Source: an uncultured Pelagibacteraceae bacterium (lineage in GTDB: Bacteria > Pseudomonadota > Alphaproteobacteria > Pelagibacterales > Pelagibacteraceae). Taken from it: a stretch of 64,000 nt of DNA. The notes under the pieces were generated by a model. That model ran no database searches and had not been told where the DNA came from. It saw nothing but the letters and a program-made list of their open reading frames with translations. The stretch covers positions 1-64,000 of the forward strand of contig CACHTB010000002.1 of the NCBI GenBank assembly GCA_902582735.1, read 5' to 3'. The first letter of the stretch is position 1, and each line of letters begins with the position of its first letter. Positions 1 to 11,255 of the stretch are shown here, piece after piece. The position numbers and the translations under genes are program-made.

Positions 1-1
1 T

Positions 2-2455
2 AGAAAAGACAAAAAAAAATTTTACTGCCTTGAAATGTTTCCTTACCCATCAGGCAAAATTCACATGGGTCATGTGAGAAATTATACAATTGGTGATGTT
101 CTTTCGCGATATAAATCTCTTGAAGGATATAACGTCTTACATCCTATGGGTTGGGATTCTTTTGGTTTACCAGCTGAAAATGCAGCTAAACAGAATAATT
201 TAGATCCTAAAGAGTGGACTGAGAAAAATATATCAGTCATGAAATCTCAATTAAAAAAATTAGGTCTTTCGATAGATTGGGATCGAGAAATTTCTACATG
301 TAGTGAAGATTATTATAAACATCAACAGATGTTTTTTTTAGAACTTTATGAAAAAGGGTTAGTTTATAGAAAAGAAAACTTTGTTAATTGGGATCCTGTT
401 GATCAAACTGTTTTAGCAAATGAACAAGTAATTGACGGTAAGGGCTGGAGATCAGGAGCTGTCGTTCAAAGAAAGAAACTAAACCAATGGTTTTTTAATA
501 TTTCAAAGTTTTCAGATGATTTATTAGAAGGACTTAATGAATTAAAAAATTGGCCAAATAAAGTTAAGATAATGCAACAAAATTGGATTGGAAAATCTTT
601 TGGTTGTGAACTTAATTTTAAGATAGAGGGTGATTTGCCAGTTAAAGAGATAAAATGTTTTACTACAAGACCAGATACATTGTTTGGCTTTTCTTTTTTG
701 GCTCTTTCGCCAGATCATCCAATATCTAAACATTACGAGAATGATCCAGATTTTATAAAATTTAAAGATGAATGCTCAAAGACAGGTACTACAGAGGAAT
801 CTTTGGCATTGGCTGAAAAGATAGGTTTTAAAACTAATTTGAGAGCAATTAATCCCTTCGAGGAAAACGAAAAAGTGCCAGTTTACTTTGCAAATTTTGT
901 GCTAATGGATTATGGATTTGGTGCAGTCTTTGGTTGTCCTGGTCACGACCAAAGAGATTTTGATTTTGCTAAAAAATATAACCTTAATATAAAAACAGTC
1001 GTCAGACCTAAAGATCAGGAAAATTTTGAGGTAAAAACAGAAGCATTTCCCGGCGAAGGCATAATAATAAACTCAGAATTTTTGAATGGTCTCAAAGCAC
1101 CAGACCAATCGGTAGTAAAAGCCATTGAAATTTTAAAGGAAAGAAAAATTGGAATAGAAAAAATTAATTTTAGATTAAAAGATTGGGGTGTCTCAAGGCA
1201 GAGATACTGGGGGTGTCCTATTCCTATTGCGTATGATGAAAAAGGTGAAATTAAAACAATTCCAAAAGATCAACTACCAGTAAGACTTCCAAAAAAAATT
1301 AATCTTAATTGTAAAGGCAATCCATTAGAACAAAATAAAAATTGGAAGAATGTAAATATAGATGGAAAAAAGTGTTACAGAGAGACGGATACATTGGATA
1401 CGTTTGTAGACTCATCCTGGTATTTTTTAAGATTTTGTTCACCTAAAAATGATAAATATAGTTTTAATTTAGACGAGATAAATTATTGGATGCCAGTAGA
1501 TCAATATATTGGTGGTGTAGAACACGCAATACTCCATCTGCTATATTCAAGATTTTTTATGAGATCTATAGCTTACAATAATAATAAATTTAAATTTAAA
1601 GAACCATTTAAGGGACTCTTTACGCAAGGGATGGTTTGCCATGAAACTTACAAAGATGAAAATAATAATTGGCTAAGCCCAGATGAGGTAGAATTAAAAG
1701 GAAAAAATTATTTCTTAAAAAAAAACTCAACATCAAAAGTAATAGTTGGTCCATCTGAATCGATGTCAAAATCAAAAAGAAATGTGATAGACCCAGAAAA
1801 TATCATTAACACTTATGGTGCAGATGCTGTAAGATTTTTTATACTTTCAGATAGTCCTCCTGAAAAAGATGTTCAGTGGTCTGATCAGGCAATGTTATCT
1901 TCTTATAAGTTTGTACAAAAATTTTGGGGGCTACATCAGAAAATTAAAAACAATATTAAAGAGAATCATAACGGTAAAGAAGATATAGTTTTAAAAAAAT
2001 TTACTAATCAACTGATAGATAAAATAACTCAAAATCTTAACAACTTTAGCTATAACGTTATAATAGCAAACATGCATGAGACTTATAATTTTCTAATTAA
2101 ACATCTTGATAAAAAATCAAACTCGTATGATCTAAATGAATGTTATAAAAAAATTTTAATTATATTTACCCCAATTTTGCCACATCTAATAAACGAGTGT
2201 TTAAGAGAAATGAATTATGGTAAAAATAATCTATGGCCAAAAACTGAGAAAAAGTATTTGGAAAAAACGAATATAGATTATGTGATTCAAATAAATGGCA
2301 AAAAAAGATCATTAATAAATGCCGGAAAAGATCTAAATCAAGATTTATTATTTGAGCTTGTTAAAAAAGATAAATTGTTAGATAAATATTTGAAAAATTT
2401 ATTAGTGAAGAAAGTAATTTTTGTAAAAAATAGATTAATGAACATATTGGTATGA
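2..2455 (+). CDS. leuS: Leucyl-tRNA synthetase (5' end outside window)
   Basis: Class Ia synthetase that charges tRNA-Leu with leucine in the cytosol. The ORF-track start at 35 is an internal Met: the frame stays open to the window edge and reads [14 protein letters not shown], the usual LeuRS lead-in, so the real start lies off the window. The HIGH motif appears as HMGH just after this, the editing-domain motif TTRPDTLFG lies near residue 210 of the ORF, and the KMSKS loop is MSKSK near 577. About 817 residues are visible against roughly 860 in the family. It heads a leuS-lptE-holA operon and overlaps lptE by ATGA. Confidence 0.97.
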   Translation, partial: RKDKKKFYCLEMFPYPSGKIHMGHVRNYTIGDVLSRYKSLEGYNVLHPMGWDSFGLPAENAAKQNNLDPKEWTEKNISVMKSQLKKLGLSIDWDREISTCSEDYYKHQQMFFLELYEKGLVYRKENFVNWDPVDQTVLANEQVIDGKGWRSGAVVQRKKLNQWFFNISKFSDDLLEGLNELKNWPNKVKIMQQNWIGKSFGCELNFKIEGDLPVKEIKCFTTRPDTLFGFSFLALSPDHPISKHYENDPDFIKFKDECSKTGTTEESLALAEKIGFKTNLRAINPFEENEKVPVYFANFVLMDYGFGAVFGCPGHDQRDFDFAKKYNLNIKTVVRPKDQENFEVKTEAFPGEGIIINSEFLNGLKAPDQSVVKAIEILKERKIGIEKINFRLKDWGVSRQRYWGCPIPIAYDEKGEIKTIPKDQLPVRLPKKINLNCKGNPLEQNKNWKNVNIDGKKCYRETDTLDTFVDSSWYFLRFCSPKNDKYSFNLDEINYWMPVDQYIGGVEHAILHLLYSRFFMRSIAYNNNKFKFKEPFKGLFTQGMVCHETYKDENNNWLSPDEVELKGKNYFLKKNSTSKVIVGPSESMSKSKRNVIDPENIINTYGADAVRFFILSDSPPEKDVQWSDQAMLSSYKFVQKFWGLHQKIKNNIKENHNGKEDIVLKKFTNQLIDKITQNLNNFSYNVIIANMHETYNFLIKHLDKKSNSYDLNECYKKILIIFTPILPHLINECLREMNYGKNNLWPKTEKKYLEKTNIDYVIQINGKKRSLINAGKDLNQDLLFELVKKDKLLDKYLKNLLVKKVIFVKNRLMNILV

Positions 2456-2934
2456 CAAGAAGTAAATTAAATTTAGTTTATTTACTTATTTTATTGTTTG
2501 CAAGTGGGTGTGGATATAAACCAATATTAGTTGGAACAGACTATGACTTTTCTATCCAAGTTAATAACTCAAAGGGAGACAGTCAAATAAACTCTAGGAT
2601 TGAAAATAAATTAAAATCTCTAAGCGGAATTAATAGAACATTTAAAATAAATTTGGACTCGAATGAAACCAAAAATATTCTTTCCAAAGATTCAAAGGGA
2701 GATCCAACTATTTTGGAAATAGTTATAAATTTAAGTTATTTAATAACTGAAAATGGTAAAGTTTTAATCAATAGAAGTTTAAGTCAAAAATCAACTTATA
2801 ATAATATATTAGACAAATTTGAACTAAGTAAATCCGAGGATTTTTTGAGAGAAAATTTGGTAGAAAATCTGGTCTCTGATATAATTAATACTGCTTCAAG
2901 TTTAATACAAAATCCAATTATTAATGATAATTAA
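2452..2934 (+). CDS. lptE: LPS-assembly lipoprotein LptE
   Basis: Likely the outer-membrane lipoprotein that plugs the LptD barrel during lipopolysaccharide insertion. The 160-residue product has a short N-terminal hydrophobic segment ending in a lipobox, FASGC, with Cys20 as the lipidated residue, followed by GYKPI, typical of LptE/RlpB. The body is sequence-divergent, as is normal for this family. The identification rests on the lipobox, the size and the conserved alphaproteobacterial leuS-lptE-holA order. It overlaps leuS by four bases and holA by eleven, so the three are probably co-translated. Confidence 0.82.
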   Translation: MTRSKLNLVYLLILLFASGCGYKPILVGTDYDFSIQVNNSKGDSQINSRIENKLKSLSGINRTFKINLDSNETKNILSKDSKGDPTILEIVINLSYLITENGKVLINRSLSQKSTYNNILDKFELSKSEDFLRENLVENLVSDIINTASSLIQNPIINDN

Positions 2935-3898
2935 ATCTTTTGAGGTAAATAAAGTAAAATTTTCAAACTTTAAATCGATTCTTTTATACGGTCTGAATAA
3001 GGGTTTTAAGGAAGAAGTAATAAAATCCTATATTTTGCCAGGGTTTTCAGGAGAAATATTACGTTATGAGGAATCAGAAGTTTTAGATAACAAAGACACA
3101 ATACTTGAAGGTTTAATTAATGGATCATTATTTAATGAGGTGAAGCTTATGATAATATCGAGATCTTCCAATAAAATACTTGATTTTATAGAGGAATTTT
3201 TAGAAAGAAACATATCAAATGTTCAAATAGTAATAAATTCTGAAAATTTAGATAAAAAATCAAAGCTAAGAAGTTTGTTTGAGAAAGATAAAAAATTAGT
3301 TTGTATACCTTTTTATGAGGACAACAATCAAAATCTAAATAATTTTGCAATTAATTTTATAAGAGAAAAAAATATAAAAATTTCACAAGAGACCGTAAAT
3401 TTAATTGTTGAAAGAGCGCGTGGAGATAGAGGTAATTTAAATAATGAACTTCAAAAGTTAGAATCTCTATCCCAAACAAGAAAAAAAATCTCACAAGAAG
3501 ATATATTTAATTTAACAAATCTTTCGGAGGATTATGGAATATTTGAACTCGTAGATAATTATTTGGCGAAAAATAAGATTAAAGTTTCAAGAATTCTTAA
3601 TGAAAATAATTTTGTAAATGATGATTGCATTTTAATACTAAGAACATTGCTCAATAGATCAAAAAGGCTTTTAAAATTAAAGAATATTCAAAAAGAAAAA
3701 GATAATATTGATGAAGTAATTTCATCTTATAAACCCTCAATATTTTGGAAAGAAAAAGATTTAGTTAAACAACAAATTGAAAATTGGTCTGAAAAAGAGA
3801 TTAAAGAAAAAATTTATCAAATATCCAATTTAGAGATTTTAACCAAGAAAAATACATCCTCAATTAATCTTGTATCAGATTTAATCAGCAATTTTTAA
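2924..3898 (+). CDS. holA: DNA polymerase III delta subunit
   Basis: Delta subunit of the clamp loader, which opens the beta sliding clamp during replication. The 324-residue length fits the family (about 340). It shows the HolA pattern of a divergent N-terminal AAA-like domain without a Walker A motif, the central RGDRGNLNNELQKL helix segment, and a C-terminal helical collar domain. The start overlaps the lptE end by eleven bases. The stop codon TAA shares a TTAA palindrome with the convergent parB stop, so the two genes overlap by four bases and no terminator fits between them. Confidence 0.9.
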   Translation: MIIKSFEVNKVKFSNFKSILLYGLNKGFKEEVIKSYILPGFSGEILRYEESEVLDNKDTILEGLINGSLFNEVKLMIISRSSNKILDFIEEFLERNISNVQIVINSENLDKKSKLRSLFEKDKKLVCIPFYEDNNQNLNNFAINFIREKNIKISQETVNLIVERARGDRGNLNNELQKLESLSQTRKKISQEDIFNLTNLSEDYGIFELVDNYLAKNKIKVSRILNENNFVNDDCILILRTLLNRSKRLLKLKNIQKEKDNIDEVISSYKPSIFWKEKDLVKQQIENWSEKEIKEKIYQISNLEILTKKNTSSINLVSDLISNF

Positions 3899-4743
3899 TA
3901 GTTTTCTTTTATTATTTTGATTAATCGATCAAGTTGATCAACACCCTTATACTCAAAAATTAAAGTACCAGTGTTATTTTTTTTATTATTTAAAAATACT
4001 TTCATTCCAATTTTATAACTTAACTGATTTTCAATATCTATTGAATTTGGATCCTTAGACTTAATTGAACTTTTATTACTTTTAAATAATCTAGCAAGAG
4101 CTTCTGCTTGTCTAACCGATAATTTTTTTTTGATTATTTTCTCAGCTAATAACTCAGAATTATCTAATCCAACTAAAATCTTGGCATGGCCCGGGGATAT
4201 TTTGTCATTGATAATATGCTCAATCACCTTAGCTGGAAGACTTAATAATCTTATGCAGTTAGATATATGAGCTCTGCTTTTTCCAATAAATTTCGCAACT
4301 TTGTCTTGGTCATAATTAAATTCATTAATTAATCTTCGATATCCCTCTGCTTCCTCAATAGGGTTAAGATCTTTTCTTTGAACATTTTCAATAATTGCAA
4401 ATTCAAGAGACTTGAGATTGTCTACATTAAGAATTACTGCTGGAACTTCGTGCAAGCCAGCATTTTGGGCTGCTTGCCATCTTCTTTCTCCTGCTATCAA
4501 TTCATATTTTTCATTGCTATTTTCTGATGCTCTTACAATTATTGGCTGAATAATTCCTCTTTCACGAATTGATGCTGTGAGTTCTTCTAAGCTATTTTTG
4601 TCAAAGTTTTTTCTTGGTTGATATTTATTTGGAATAATAGAACTTATAGATATTTTATTGCTTGTAATCTTTACATCACTATCTCCGATCAGGGATGATA
4701 AGCCTCTTCCTAATCCTTTTTTATTTTTAAACGGATTTATCAT
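3895..4743 (-). CDS. parB: Chromosome partitioning protein ParB
   Basis: CTP-dependent DNA clamp that loads at parS and spreads to organise the origin region for segregation by ParA. The 282-residue protein has the N-terminal GLGRGLSSL peptide (a ParA-interacting region in homologues), the GERRW CTP-binding box at residues 85-89, a helix-turn-helix around KVAKFIGKSRAHISNCIRLL, and a C-terminal dimerisation domain. It lies directly after parA with an ATGA overlap. Candidate target sites are the two parS sequences found in rsmG and mnmG about 1.4 and 1.7 kb away. Confidence 0.96.
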   Translation of the reverse strand: MINPFKNKKGLGRGLSSLIGDSDVKITSNKISISSIIPNKYQPRKNFDKNSLEELTASIRERGIIQPIIVRASENSNEKYELIAGERRWQAAQNAGLHEVPAVILNVDNLKSLEFAIIENVQRKDLNPIEEAEGYRRLINEFNYDQDKVAKFIGKSRAHISNCIRLLSLPAKVIEHIINDKISPGHAKILVGLDNSELLAEKIIKKKLSVRQAEALARLFKSNKSSIKSKDPNSIDIENQLSYKIGMKVFLNNKKNNTGTLIFEYKGVDQLDRLIKIIKENY

Positions 4744-5540
4744 GCAGCAGTCTCGATTTCTTTTTCTTGTTCTAAAAATTCTTCAGTGAAACTAAAATAC
4801 GCTTTACTGCCTGAACAAAGCTTATCGTAGATTAATACTGGAACTCCATGAGAGGGTGCCTCTGATAACCTTACATTTCTCGGCACTGCAGTATTGTAAA
4901 CTTTTTCTTTAAAAAAATTTCTTGCTTCCGTCTCAACCTGACTGGACAACTTATTTCTCTTATCATACATTGTAAGGAGGATGCCTCTTATCTCGAGGAT
5001 AGGATTTAAATTCAATTTAATCCTTTCAATAGTTTTCATTAATTGAGTTAGGCCCTCTAAGGCGAAAAACTCCGTCTGAAGCGGCACTACCAAAGCATCA
5101 GAGGCAACTAAGGCCATAATTGTGAGAAGACTAAGAGATGGAGGACAGTCAATTAGGATGTAATGATAGGATACTCTAGAATCATTTAAAATAGAGGCTA
5201 ATTCGTCTTTTAATTTAAATGCTCTTCGGTTGTCACCAGCAGTTTCAACCTCAAGTCCTGATAAATCTACGTTAGAAGTTATAATATCTAAGTTTTTAAA
5301 TTCAGTTTTCTGTATCACGTCAGATATTTTTTTGTTTCCATTTAAAACATTATAAATTGTATTATCAGATGTACCTGAGTTGAATAATCCAAGACCTGTT
5401 GTGGCATTTCCTTGTGGGTCAAGGTCAATCACAAGAATTCTTTTTTCTTTGAGAGACAAACCAGCTGCCAAATTAATAATTGTAGTTGTCTTCCCCACTC
5501 CACCTTTTTGATTTATGACTGAAATAATTTTTCTATTCAT
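4740..5540 (-). CDS. parA: Chromosome partitioning ATPase ParA
   Basis: Deviant-Walker ATPase that binds nucleoid DNA and moves ParB-parS complexes. Residues 12-19 read KGGVGKTT, the deviant Walker A with its signature lysine. DLDPQGN forms the A' motif and a Walker B follows as LIDCPPSL. The 266-residue length is normal for a chromosomal ParA. It sits between rsmG (8-bp overlap) and parB (4-bp overlap), the classic rsmG-parA-parB order near bacterial origins. Confidence 0.96.
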   Translation of the reverse strand: MNRKIISVINQKGGVGKTTTIINLAAGLSLKEKRILVIDLDPQGNATTGLGLFNSGTSDNTIYNVLNGNKKISDVIQKTEFKNLDIITSNVDLSGLEVETAGDNRRAFKLKDELASILNDSRVSYHYILIDCPPSLSLLTIMALVASDALVVPLQTEFFALEGLTQLMKTIERIKLNLNPILEIRGILLTMYDKRNKLSSQVETEARNFFKEKVYNTAVPRNVRLSEAPSHGVPVLIYDKLCSGSKAYFSFTEEFLEQEKEIETAA

Positions 5541-6174
5541 ATTTTTTAAGATTTGATATTTTCACAATGATGGACTCGTCGTTGGTTAGACTTTTCCTCT
5601 CTTCATAATCAAATTTCCAATTTTTCATTGCATCTTTTAAAATCTTTTTTCCACTTTTTCCTAAAAATAAAATTATATATTTAAAATTTTTAAAATTAGT
5701 TTTCGCAATTTCAAAAATTACTGGCAAAGGTTTAAAGGCCCGTGAAATTATAACGTCTGTAATTAAATTTTTTTCATTAAAAATATTTTTTTGATAAATT
5801 TCCGCATCCAGTTTAAATTTTTTGGACATTTCTCTTAAGAAATTACTTTTATGATAACTTTTTTCATAAAAAATCACTTTAAATTTAGTTTTTTTCGAAC
5901 TCATAATAATACCTAAGACAATTCCTGGTAAACCAGCCCCTGACCCTAGGTCGGTACACGTATTAATATCATTTTTGTCAATAAAATCAATAGTTTGCAT
6001 ACTATCAGCAATATGCCTTGATTTTATTGATTTTTCTGTACTTTTGCTAATTAAATTTATTTCCCTATTTTTCAAAATTATGTCTTTTGAATATTCATCT
6101 AACCTTTCGAATGTTTCACGTGAAACATCTAAATTAAATTTTGGGACTTTTTTTAAAAAATACGAATCAATCAA
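5533..6174 (-). CDS. rsmG: 16S rRNA (guanine-N7) methyltransferase RsmG
   Basis: SAM-dependent methylation of 16S rRNA at G527 (E. coli numbering). The 213-residue protein has the SAM-binding loop [10 protein letters not shown] at residues 75-84 and a later ISRAFKPL segment matching the family. The N-terminal VSRETFERL stretch is encoded by a perfect 16-bp parS site, as in many bacteria. It overlaps mnmG by four bases upstream and parA by eight downstream, so it is part of the mnmG-rsmG-parAB operon. Confidence 0.95.
   Translation of the reverse strand: MIDSYFLKKVPKFNLDVSRETFERLDEYSKDIILKNREINLISKSTEKSIKSRHIADSMQTIDFIDKNDINTCTDLGSGAGLPGIVLGIIMSSKKTKFKVIFYEKSYHKSNFLREMSKKFKLDAEIYQKNIFNEKNLITDVIISRAFKPLPVIFEIAKTNFKNFKYIILFLGKSGKKILKDAMKNWKFDYEERKSLTNDESIIVKISNLKKYE
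6112..6127. other. parS: parS centromere site (perfect)
   Basis: The sequence TGTTTCACGTGAAACA matches the universal bacterial parS palindrome at all 16 positions. It lies inside the 5' part of rsmG, where it encodes VSRETF. It is the expected ParB loading site and is close to the proposed origin. Confidence 0.95.
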
Positions 6175-8042
6175 GCTATATGCTTAATAGACTTTCTTTT
6201 AAGATGAGACAATAAAATATATACAGCTGCAGGCGTTATCCCGTCTATCCTAAGGGCTTGACCCATTGTTTTCGGCCTTATTTTCTTAAATTTTGATTTA
6301 ACCTCATTTGAAAGTCCTGAGAAATTGTCATAATTAATATTATCTGGGATAATTAAATTTTCGTCTCTTTTAAAAGCTAAAATATCAGCTTTTTGCTTCT
6401 TCAAATAACCTTTGTAATGAGAGTTTATCTCTAATTGCTCATCTATTTCACGTGAAACACAAGGTATTTCTGGCCAAATTTCCCTTATTTTACACATATT
6501 AACTGATTTTTGACCTAATATTTGGAATGCAGTTCTACTAATTCCGTCCTTTGCAATATTAATACCATAATTTTCAACTTTTGATGGGGTAATTTGTAAT
6601 TTTGACATCTGATTCTCAATTTTTGTTAATTTAAAATGTTTTTCTTTAAATATTTTAGCTCTCTCTTTATAAACAAATCCCAAATCAATTCCTTTTTGAG
6701 TTAATCTAACATCTGCGTTATCTGACCTTAATGATAATCTATACTCAGCTCTTGAGGTAAACATTCTATATGGTTCCGCAACACCCTTTGTAACTAAATC
6801 ATCTATCATCACTCCAATATATGCATCTGATCTATCAAGTATAAAAGGTTCTTCGCCTTTAATAGATAGAGCAGAATTTATTCCAGCGATTAAGCCTTGA
6901 GCGGCAGCCTCTTCATATCCAGTTGTGCCATTTATTTGACCAGCAAGATAGAGATTTTTGATTTTTTTAGTCTCTAAAGTTAAGAATAGCTCCCTTGGAT
7001 CAATATAATCGTATTCAATAGCATACCCAGGCCTTAATATTTTAACACACTCTAAACCCTTGATTTTACTACATATTTCTTGCTGTATTTCTGACGGTAG
7101 TGAAGTTGAAATGCCATTTGGATATATAGTATTATCATTTAAGCCTTCTGGCTCCAAAAAAATTTGGTGCCGCTTCTTATCAGCAAATTTTTTTATTTTA
7201 TCCTCTATAGATGGACAATATCTTGGACCTACTCCTTGGATGCTACCAGAATACATAGCACTTCGCTGAATATTTTTGGAAATAATTTTATGAACTTCCT
7301 CATTGGTATAAGTCATTCTGCAAGAGATTTGTTTGTTTAAATTTTTTTTGGTTAAGAAAGAAAAAAAATATGGATCTTCGTCTGCATGCTGAGCTTCCAA
7401 ATTTTCAAAATTAATTGTTCGTGCATCTAATCTTGGTGGAGTTCCGGTTTTTAATCTACCAATTTTAAAATTAAACTTTTCTAATTGTTCACTTAAGCCT
7501 TTTGATGGTTTTTCGTCATATCTCCCTGCAGGGGTTTTTTTCTCTCCAATATGTATAAGACCATTTAAAAATGTGCCAGTTGTTAGAATTATCTTAGATG
7601 ATCTGATTTCTTTACCAGATTTAGTATTAAAGCCAATTATAGCATTATTTTTAAAGTTGAAGCTTATTACAGGATCAGAATAAATACTTAAATTACAGCA
7701 GTTTACAAGTTTTTCTTGCATAAATTTTTTGTATAATGATCTATCACTTTGTGTTCTAGGTCCTCTAACTGCGGGACCTCTACTTCTATTTAGGAGCCTA
7801 AATTGTATTCCTGATTTGTCTGCAACTTCTCCCATAACACCGTCTAAGGCATCTATTTCTCTAACCAAATGACCTTTACCAAGTCCACCAATTGCAGGGT
7901 TGCAGGACATTTCCCCTATAGTTTCAAACTTATGTGTGAATAAAGCAGTGTAAACTCCCAATCTTGCAGATGCTGCTGCCGCTTCACAGCCAGCATGACC
8001 ACCCCCGATAACCACTACATCAAACGATAACTCATTTTTCAT
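6171..8042 (-). CDS. mnmG: tRNA uridine 5-carboxymethylaminomethyl modification enzyme MnmG
   Basis: FAD-dependent partner of MnmE that adds the cmnm5 group to the wobble uridine of several tRNAs, using methylene-tetrahydrofolate. The N-terminal Rossmann motif is GGGHAGCE at residues 13-20, followed by the family signature [14 protein letters not shown]. The later [12 protein letters not shown] and the C-terminal [11 protein letters not shown] helical domain also fit. The 623-residue length is standard. A one-mismatch parS site lies within the C-terminal coding region. It is separated from mnmE upstream by 76 bp. Confidence 0.97.
   Translation of the reverse strand: MKNELSFDVVVIGGGHAGCEAAAASARLGVYTALFTHKFETIGEMSCNPAIGGLGKGHLVREIDALDGVMGEVADKSGIQFRLLNRSRGPAVRGPRTQSDRSLYKKFMQEKLVNCCNLSIYSDPVISFNFKNNAIIGFNTKSGKEIRSSKIILTTGTFLNGLIHIGEKKTPAGRYDEKPSKGLSEQLEKFNFKIGRLKTGTPPRLDARTINFENLEAQHADEDPYFFSFLTKKNLNKQISCRMTYTNEEVHKIISKNIQRSAMYSGSIQGVGPRYCPSIEDKIKKFADKKRHQIFLEPEGLNDNTIYPNGISTSLPSEIQQEICSKIKGLECVKILRPGYAIEYDYIDPRELFLTLETKKIKNLYLAGQINGTTGYEEAAAQGLIAGINSALSIKGEEPFILDRSDAYIGVMIDDLVTKGVAEPYRMFTSRAEYRLSLRSDNADVRLTQKGIDLGFVYKERAKIFKEKHFKLTKIENQMSKLQITPSKVENYGINIAKDGISRTAFQILGQKSVNMCKIREIWPEIPCVSREIDEQLEINSHYKGYLKKQKADILAFKRDENLIIPDNINYDNFSGLSNEVKSKFKKIRPKTMGQALRIDGITPAAVYILLSHLKRKSIKHIA
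6444..6459. other. parS: parS-like site (one mismatch)
   Basis: TATTTCACGTGAAACA differs from the parS consensus only at the second base. It lies in mnmG, where it encodes part of CVSREI, 316 bp after the end of the perfect site in rsmG. It is probably a second ParB loading site. Confidence 0.8.
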
Positions 8043-8118
8043 ACGTTTAATTTATTATCGTTATTAAATTTTACAAGATACTAGTTATTCCACTTTCTGG
8101 GGTTTTCTTGGTTGATAA

Positions 8119-9447
8119 CTATTTACCTATACAGAAATCGTTAAAGATAGATCCGAGAATTTCTTCGACATCTACTTTTCCAACTATTAATCCTAAATGT
8201 CTAACTGCTAATCTTAAATCTTCTGCGGCTTTATCAAATTCCTCTTCTGAATTTTTATCTTGAAAGGTTCTTAAATGATAAATGCATTTTTCAATATTAT
8301 CTCTGTGCCTACTTCTTGTGATTATAATATCGTTTGATGATATAAATTTATTTTCTAATTTTTTTTTTATTTCGTTAATAAGTAAATCAATATTTTTGTT
8401 TTCTTTTACCGATATAGATACTGGATTTAATTTTCTAATTTCTTCATTTATTTTATCATCAATATTATCCAATTTATTAACGACAATAATATTCTTATCT
8501 TGACCCAAAGGACTTAAAAAGCTTTTAAAATCGATACTTTTTGGCTCTAAGACTATGATATTTAAGTCTGCTTCATTTGCATTTTTTAGACTTAACTTTA
8601 TACCTTTTCTTTCTATTTCATCTTTAGAGTCTCTGATACCAGCTGTGTCAGATAAAATGACTGGATATCCATCCAAATTAAGATGTGTTTCTATAACATC
8701 TCTTGTCGTCCCAGCTATTTCAGACACAATTGCTACTTCACGGTTTGCTAGATAATTAAGGAGGGAAGATTTGCCTACATTTGTGGGACCAATTATGGAA
8801 ATTTTAAATCCTTCTCTAATTCTTTCTCCTACTCTTTGATCATCTAATAACTTCTCTAAATCAAATAATGCTTTAGTTGTATCTGCTTTTATTCCATCTA
8901 GGATTTCAATTGGCAGATCTTCATCTGGGAAGTCAATTTTAGCCTCTAACTTAGATAAAACTTTAATCAGTGTATGTCTTAGAGTTTCAAATATTTTAGA
9001 ACTTTTACCCTCCATAATTTTTATAGCTTGTAATCTCTGAATTTCAGTTTCTGATGAAATTAAGTCTGAAATACCCTCTGCTTTCAGTAAATCTATTTTT
9101 CCATTTTGGAAAGCGGTTTTCGTAAACTCTCCTGGAGATGCAAGTCTACAATTAGATACTTCTGAAATTGAACTTTGTATTGCTTCAATTACTGCTCTAC
9201 TACCATGTACATGGAATTCGGCCATATCTTCACCTGTGTAACTGTTTGGACCAGGAAACCATAAAAGTATACCTTCATCTATCAATTCATTATTTTTATT
9301 AATGAATTTTCTTAAAGTTGCCTCTTTAGGTTTAGGTAAAATAGAATTTGTGAGATGTTTAATAACGCTTATTGTTTCAGATCCAGAAACTCTAATAACT
9401 GCTACACCTGATAAACCTGGCCCTGAAGATAGAGCATAAAATGTCAT
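8119..9447 (-). CDS. mnmE: tRNA modification GTPase MnmE
   Basis: GTPase that works with MnmG in wobble-uridine modification. It has an N-terminal tetrahydrofolate-binding domain, a central helical domain, and an inserted G domain with P-loop GPTNVGKSS near residue 220, DTAGIRD as G3 and NKLD as G4. The C-terminal FCIGK carries the catalytic Cys motif. The 442-residue length is standard. It lies between rho and mnmG on the same strand, the common alphaproteobacterial order. Confidence 0.97.
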   Translation of the reverse strand: MTFYALSSGPGLSGVAVIRVSGSETISVIKHLTNSILPKPKEATLRKFINKNNELIDEGILLWFPGPNSYTGEDMAEFHVHGSRAVIEAIQSSISEVSNCRLASPGEFTKTAFQNGKIDLLKAEGISDLISSETEIQRLQAIKIMEGKSSKIFETLRHTLIKVLSKLEAKIDFPDEDLPIEILDGIKADTTKALFDLEKLLDDQRVGERIREGFKISIIGPTNVGKSSLLNYLANREVAIVSEIAGTTRDVIETHLNLDGYPVILSDTAGIRDSKDEIERKGIKLSLKNANEADLNIIVLEPKSIDFKSFLSPLGQDKNIIVVNKLDNIDDKINEEIRKLNPVSISVKENKNIDLLINEIKKKLENKFISSNDIIITRSRHRDNIEKCIYHLRTFQDKNSEEEFDKAAEDLRLAVRHLGLIVGKVDVEEILGSIFNDFCIGK

Positions 9448-9483
9448 CCGAAAATTATATCAGTATTTTGGGAAAATAAATCC

Positions 9484-10755
9484 TTAAGATGGCTTATTCA
9501 TAGAATTAAAAAATTCAGCATTATTTTTAGTATCTTTTAATTTAGAATTTATAAACTCTATTGCATCCATTGAGCCCATTGGGGCAATAATTCTTCTTAA
9601 CACATTCATTTTTTGAAGATCATTTTTATCAAACAAAAGCTCTTCTCTTCTTGTGCCCGATTTAGTTATGTCTATTGCTGGAAATATTCTTTTTTCAGAT
9701 ATCTTTCTATCTAATATTGTTTCACTGTTACCAGTACCTTTAAATTCTTCGAATATGACTTCATCCATTCTGCTTCCAGTATCAATTAGTGCGGTTGCAA
9801 TAATTGTTAATGATCCACCTTCCTCAATATTTCTTGCGGCACCAAAAAATCTTTTTGGCCTTTGAAGTGCATTGGCATCTACACCTCCAGTTAAAACTTT
9901 TCCTGAACTTGGAACTACAGCGTTATAAGCTCGTCCAAGCCTTGTTATGGAATCTAATAAAATTACAACATCCTTTTTATGCTCAGTTAGTCTTTTAGCT
10001 TTTTCAATCACCATTTCAGCAACTGCAACGTGTCTTTGAGCGGGCTCATCAAATGTTGAGCTTATTACTTCTCCTTTAACAGTTCGTTGCATGTCAGTTA
10101 CCTCTTCGGGTCTTTCATCAATTAATAAAACCATTAAATAACACTCTGGGTGATTGGCTGTAATTGAGTTTGCTATACTTTGCAAAATCATCGTTTTACC
10201 AGCTTTTGGTGGGGATATAATCAATGATCTTTGTCCTTTTCCAATTGGACTAACGAGATCAATTAATCTTGGGGTTAAGTCTGGTTTTTTTTCAATTTTT
10301 GTTGTCTCGACTTCCATTCTAAATTGCTTGTTAGGGTAGAGTGGAGTTAAATTATCAAAAGCTATTTTGTGTTTAAATTTATCAGGTTCCTCGAAATTTA
10401 TTTTGGACACTTGCAATAAAGCAAAATATCTTTCACCTTCCTTTGGAGATCTTATTGGGCCTTCAACAGTATCGCCTGTTCTTAATCCAAACCTTCTAAT
10501 TTGGCTTGGGCTAACGTATATATCATCTGCACCTGGAAGATAATTAGACTCCATAGCTCGTAGAAAACCAAAACCATCCTGTAAAAGCTGCAAAACCCCT
10601 CCGCCGGTAATTTCTTCACCTTTTTCAGCCAATTTTTTTAATATGGCAAAGTAAATTTCTTGTCTTCTTAAAGTGCTAGCATTTTCGATGCCAAGCTTTT
10701 CAGCTTCGGTAATTAATTTCTCTGAGCTCTTTTCTTTTAATTCTTGTATGTTCAT
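9484..10755 (-). CDS. rho: Transcription termination factor Rho
   Basis: Hexameric RNA helicase that terminates transcription. The 423-residue protein has the N-terminal helical domain, the RNA-binding cold-shock-like domain with [16 protein letters not shown], and the ATPase core with P-loop SPPKAGKTM near residue 180 and Walker [14 protein letters not shown]. Rho-dependent termination is likely important in this genome because convergent genes here overlap at their stops and leave little room for intrinsic terminators; that last point is inference. Confidence 0.97.
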   Translation of the reverse strand: MNIQELKEKSSEKLITEAEKLGIENASTLRRQEIYFAILKKLAEKGEEITGGGVLQLLQDGFGFLRAMESNYLPGADDIYVSPSQIRRFGLRTGDTVEGPIRSPKEGERYFALLQVSKINFEEPDKFKHKIAFDNLTPLYPNKQFRMEVETTKIEKKPDLTPRLIDLVSPIGKGQRSLIISPPKAGKTMILQSIANSITANHPECYLMVLLIDERPEEVTDMQRTVKGEVISSTFDEPAQRHVAVAEMVIEKAKRLTEHKKDVVILLDSITRLGRAYNAVVPSSGKVLTGGVDANALQRPKRFFGAARNIEEGGSLTIIATALIDTGSRMDEVIFEEFKGTGNSETILDRKISEKRIFPAIDITKSGTRREELLFDKNDLQKMNVLRRIIAPMGSMDAIEFINSKLKDTKNNAEFFNSMNKPS

Positions 10756-10816
10756 AATTGTGGGGAGGTTGTTTATTGATGAGTTAAATATATATATTAA
10801 GTCTCAAATTTCAAGG

Positions 10817-11251
10817 CTAGATGGGTTTAAATATTACAATAAATACTATTAAAATTAACAGTATTGTTGGAATTTCGTTAATTATTCTAAAGAATCTAGA
10901 GGATTTTGAGTTTGAACCATCTCTAAGAGAAGTCAGACATTTTCCCAAATACTCATGATAGACCGTCAAAATTATTACAAAAAAAATTTTTAATTGAAGC
11001 CAAAGTTGTGAGAAAGACTCAAAACCTATTTCGTAAATTAATAGTATGCCGAAGAGCCAGGATATTAACATTGCTGGTCTCATAATATAAAAATAAAGCT
11101 TTCTCTCCATAGTCTCAAAAATTTCAGTGGTTTCTTTTTTTTGGTAATTTTCAACATGATAAACAAAAATTCTTGGCAAATACAACAATCCAGCCATCCA
11201 AGATATAACTGCTATTAAATGTACTGACTTAAATAACAAATAATAGTTCAT
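10817..11251 (-). CDS. hemJ: Protoporphyrinogen IX oxidase HemJ
   Basis: Integral membrane oxidase that converts protoporphyrinogen IX to protoporphyrin IX, the step just before ferrochelatase. The 144-residue protein has about four membrane segments and the family motifs SVHLIAVISWMAGLLYLPR near the N-terminus, RIFVYH, and a central MRPAMLISWLFG. His11 and the nearby Tyr/His residues fit the HemJ (UPF0093) family. It directly follows hemH (4-bp gap), so hemE, hemH and hemJ form a late haem pathway operon. Confidence 0.9.
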   Translation of the reverse strand: MNYYLLFKSVHLIAVISWMAGLLYLPRIFVYHVENYQKKETTEIFETMERKLYFYIMRPAMLISWLFGILLIYEIGFESFSQLWLQLKIFFVIILTVYHEYLGKCLTSLRDGSNSKSSRFFRIINEIPTILLILIVFIVIFKPI

Positions 11252-11255
11252 AAAT

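Noticed and set aside
9653-10339. Plus-strand ORFs antisense to rho (9653-9865, 9804-9998, 10154-10339)
   Set aside because: Shadows of rho codons; no family resemblance and no start context.
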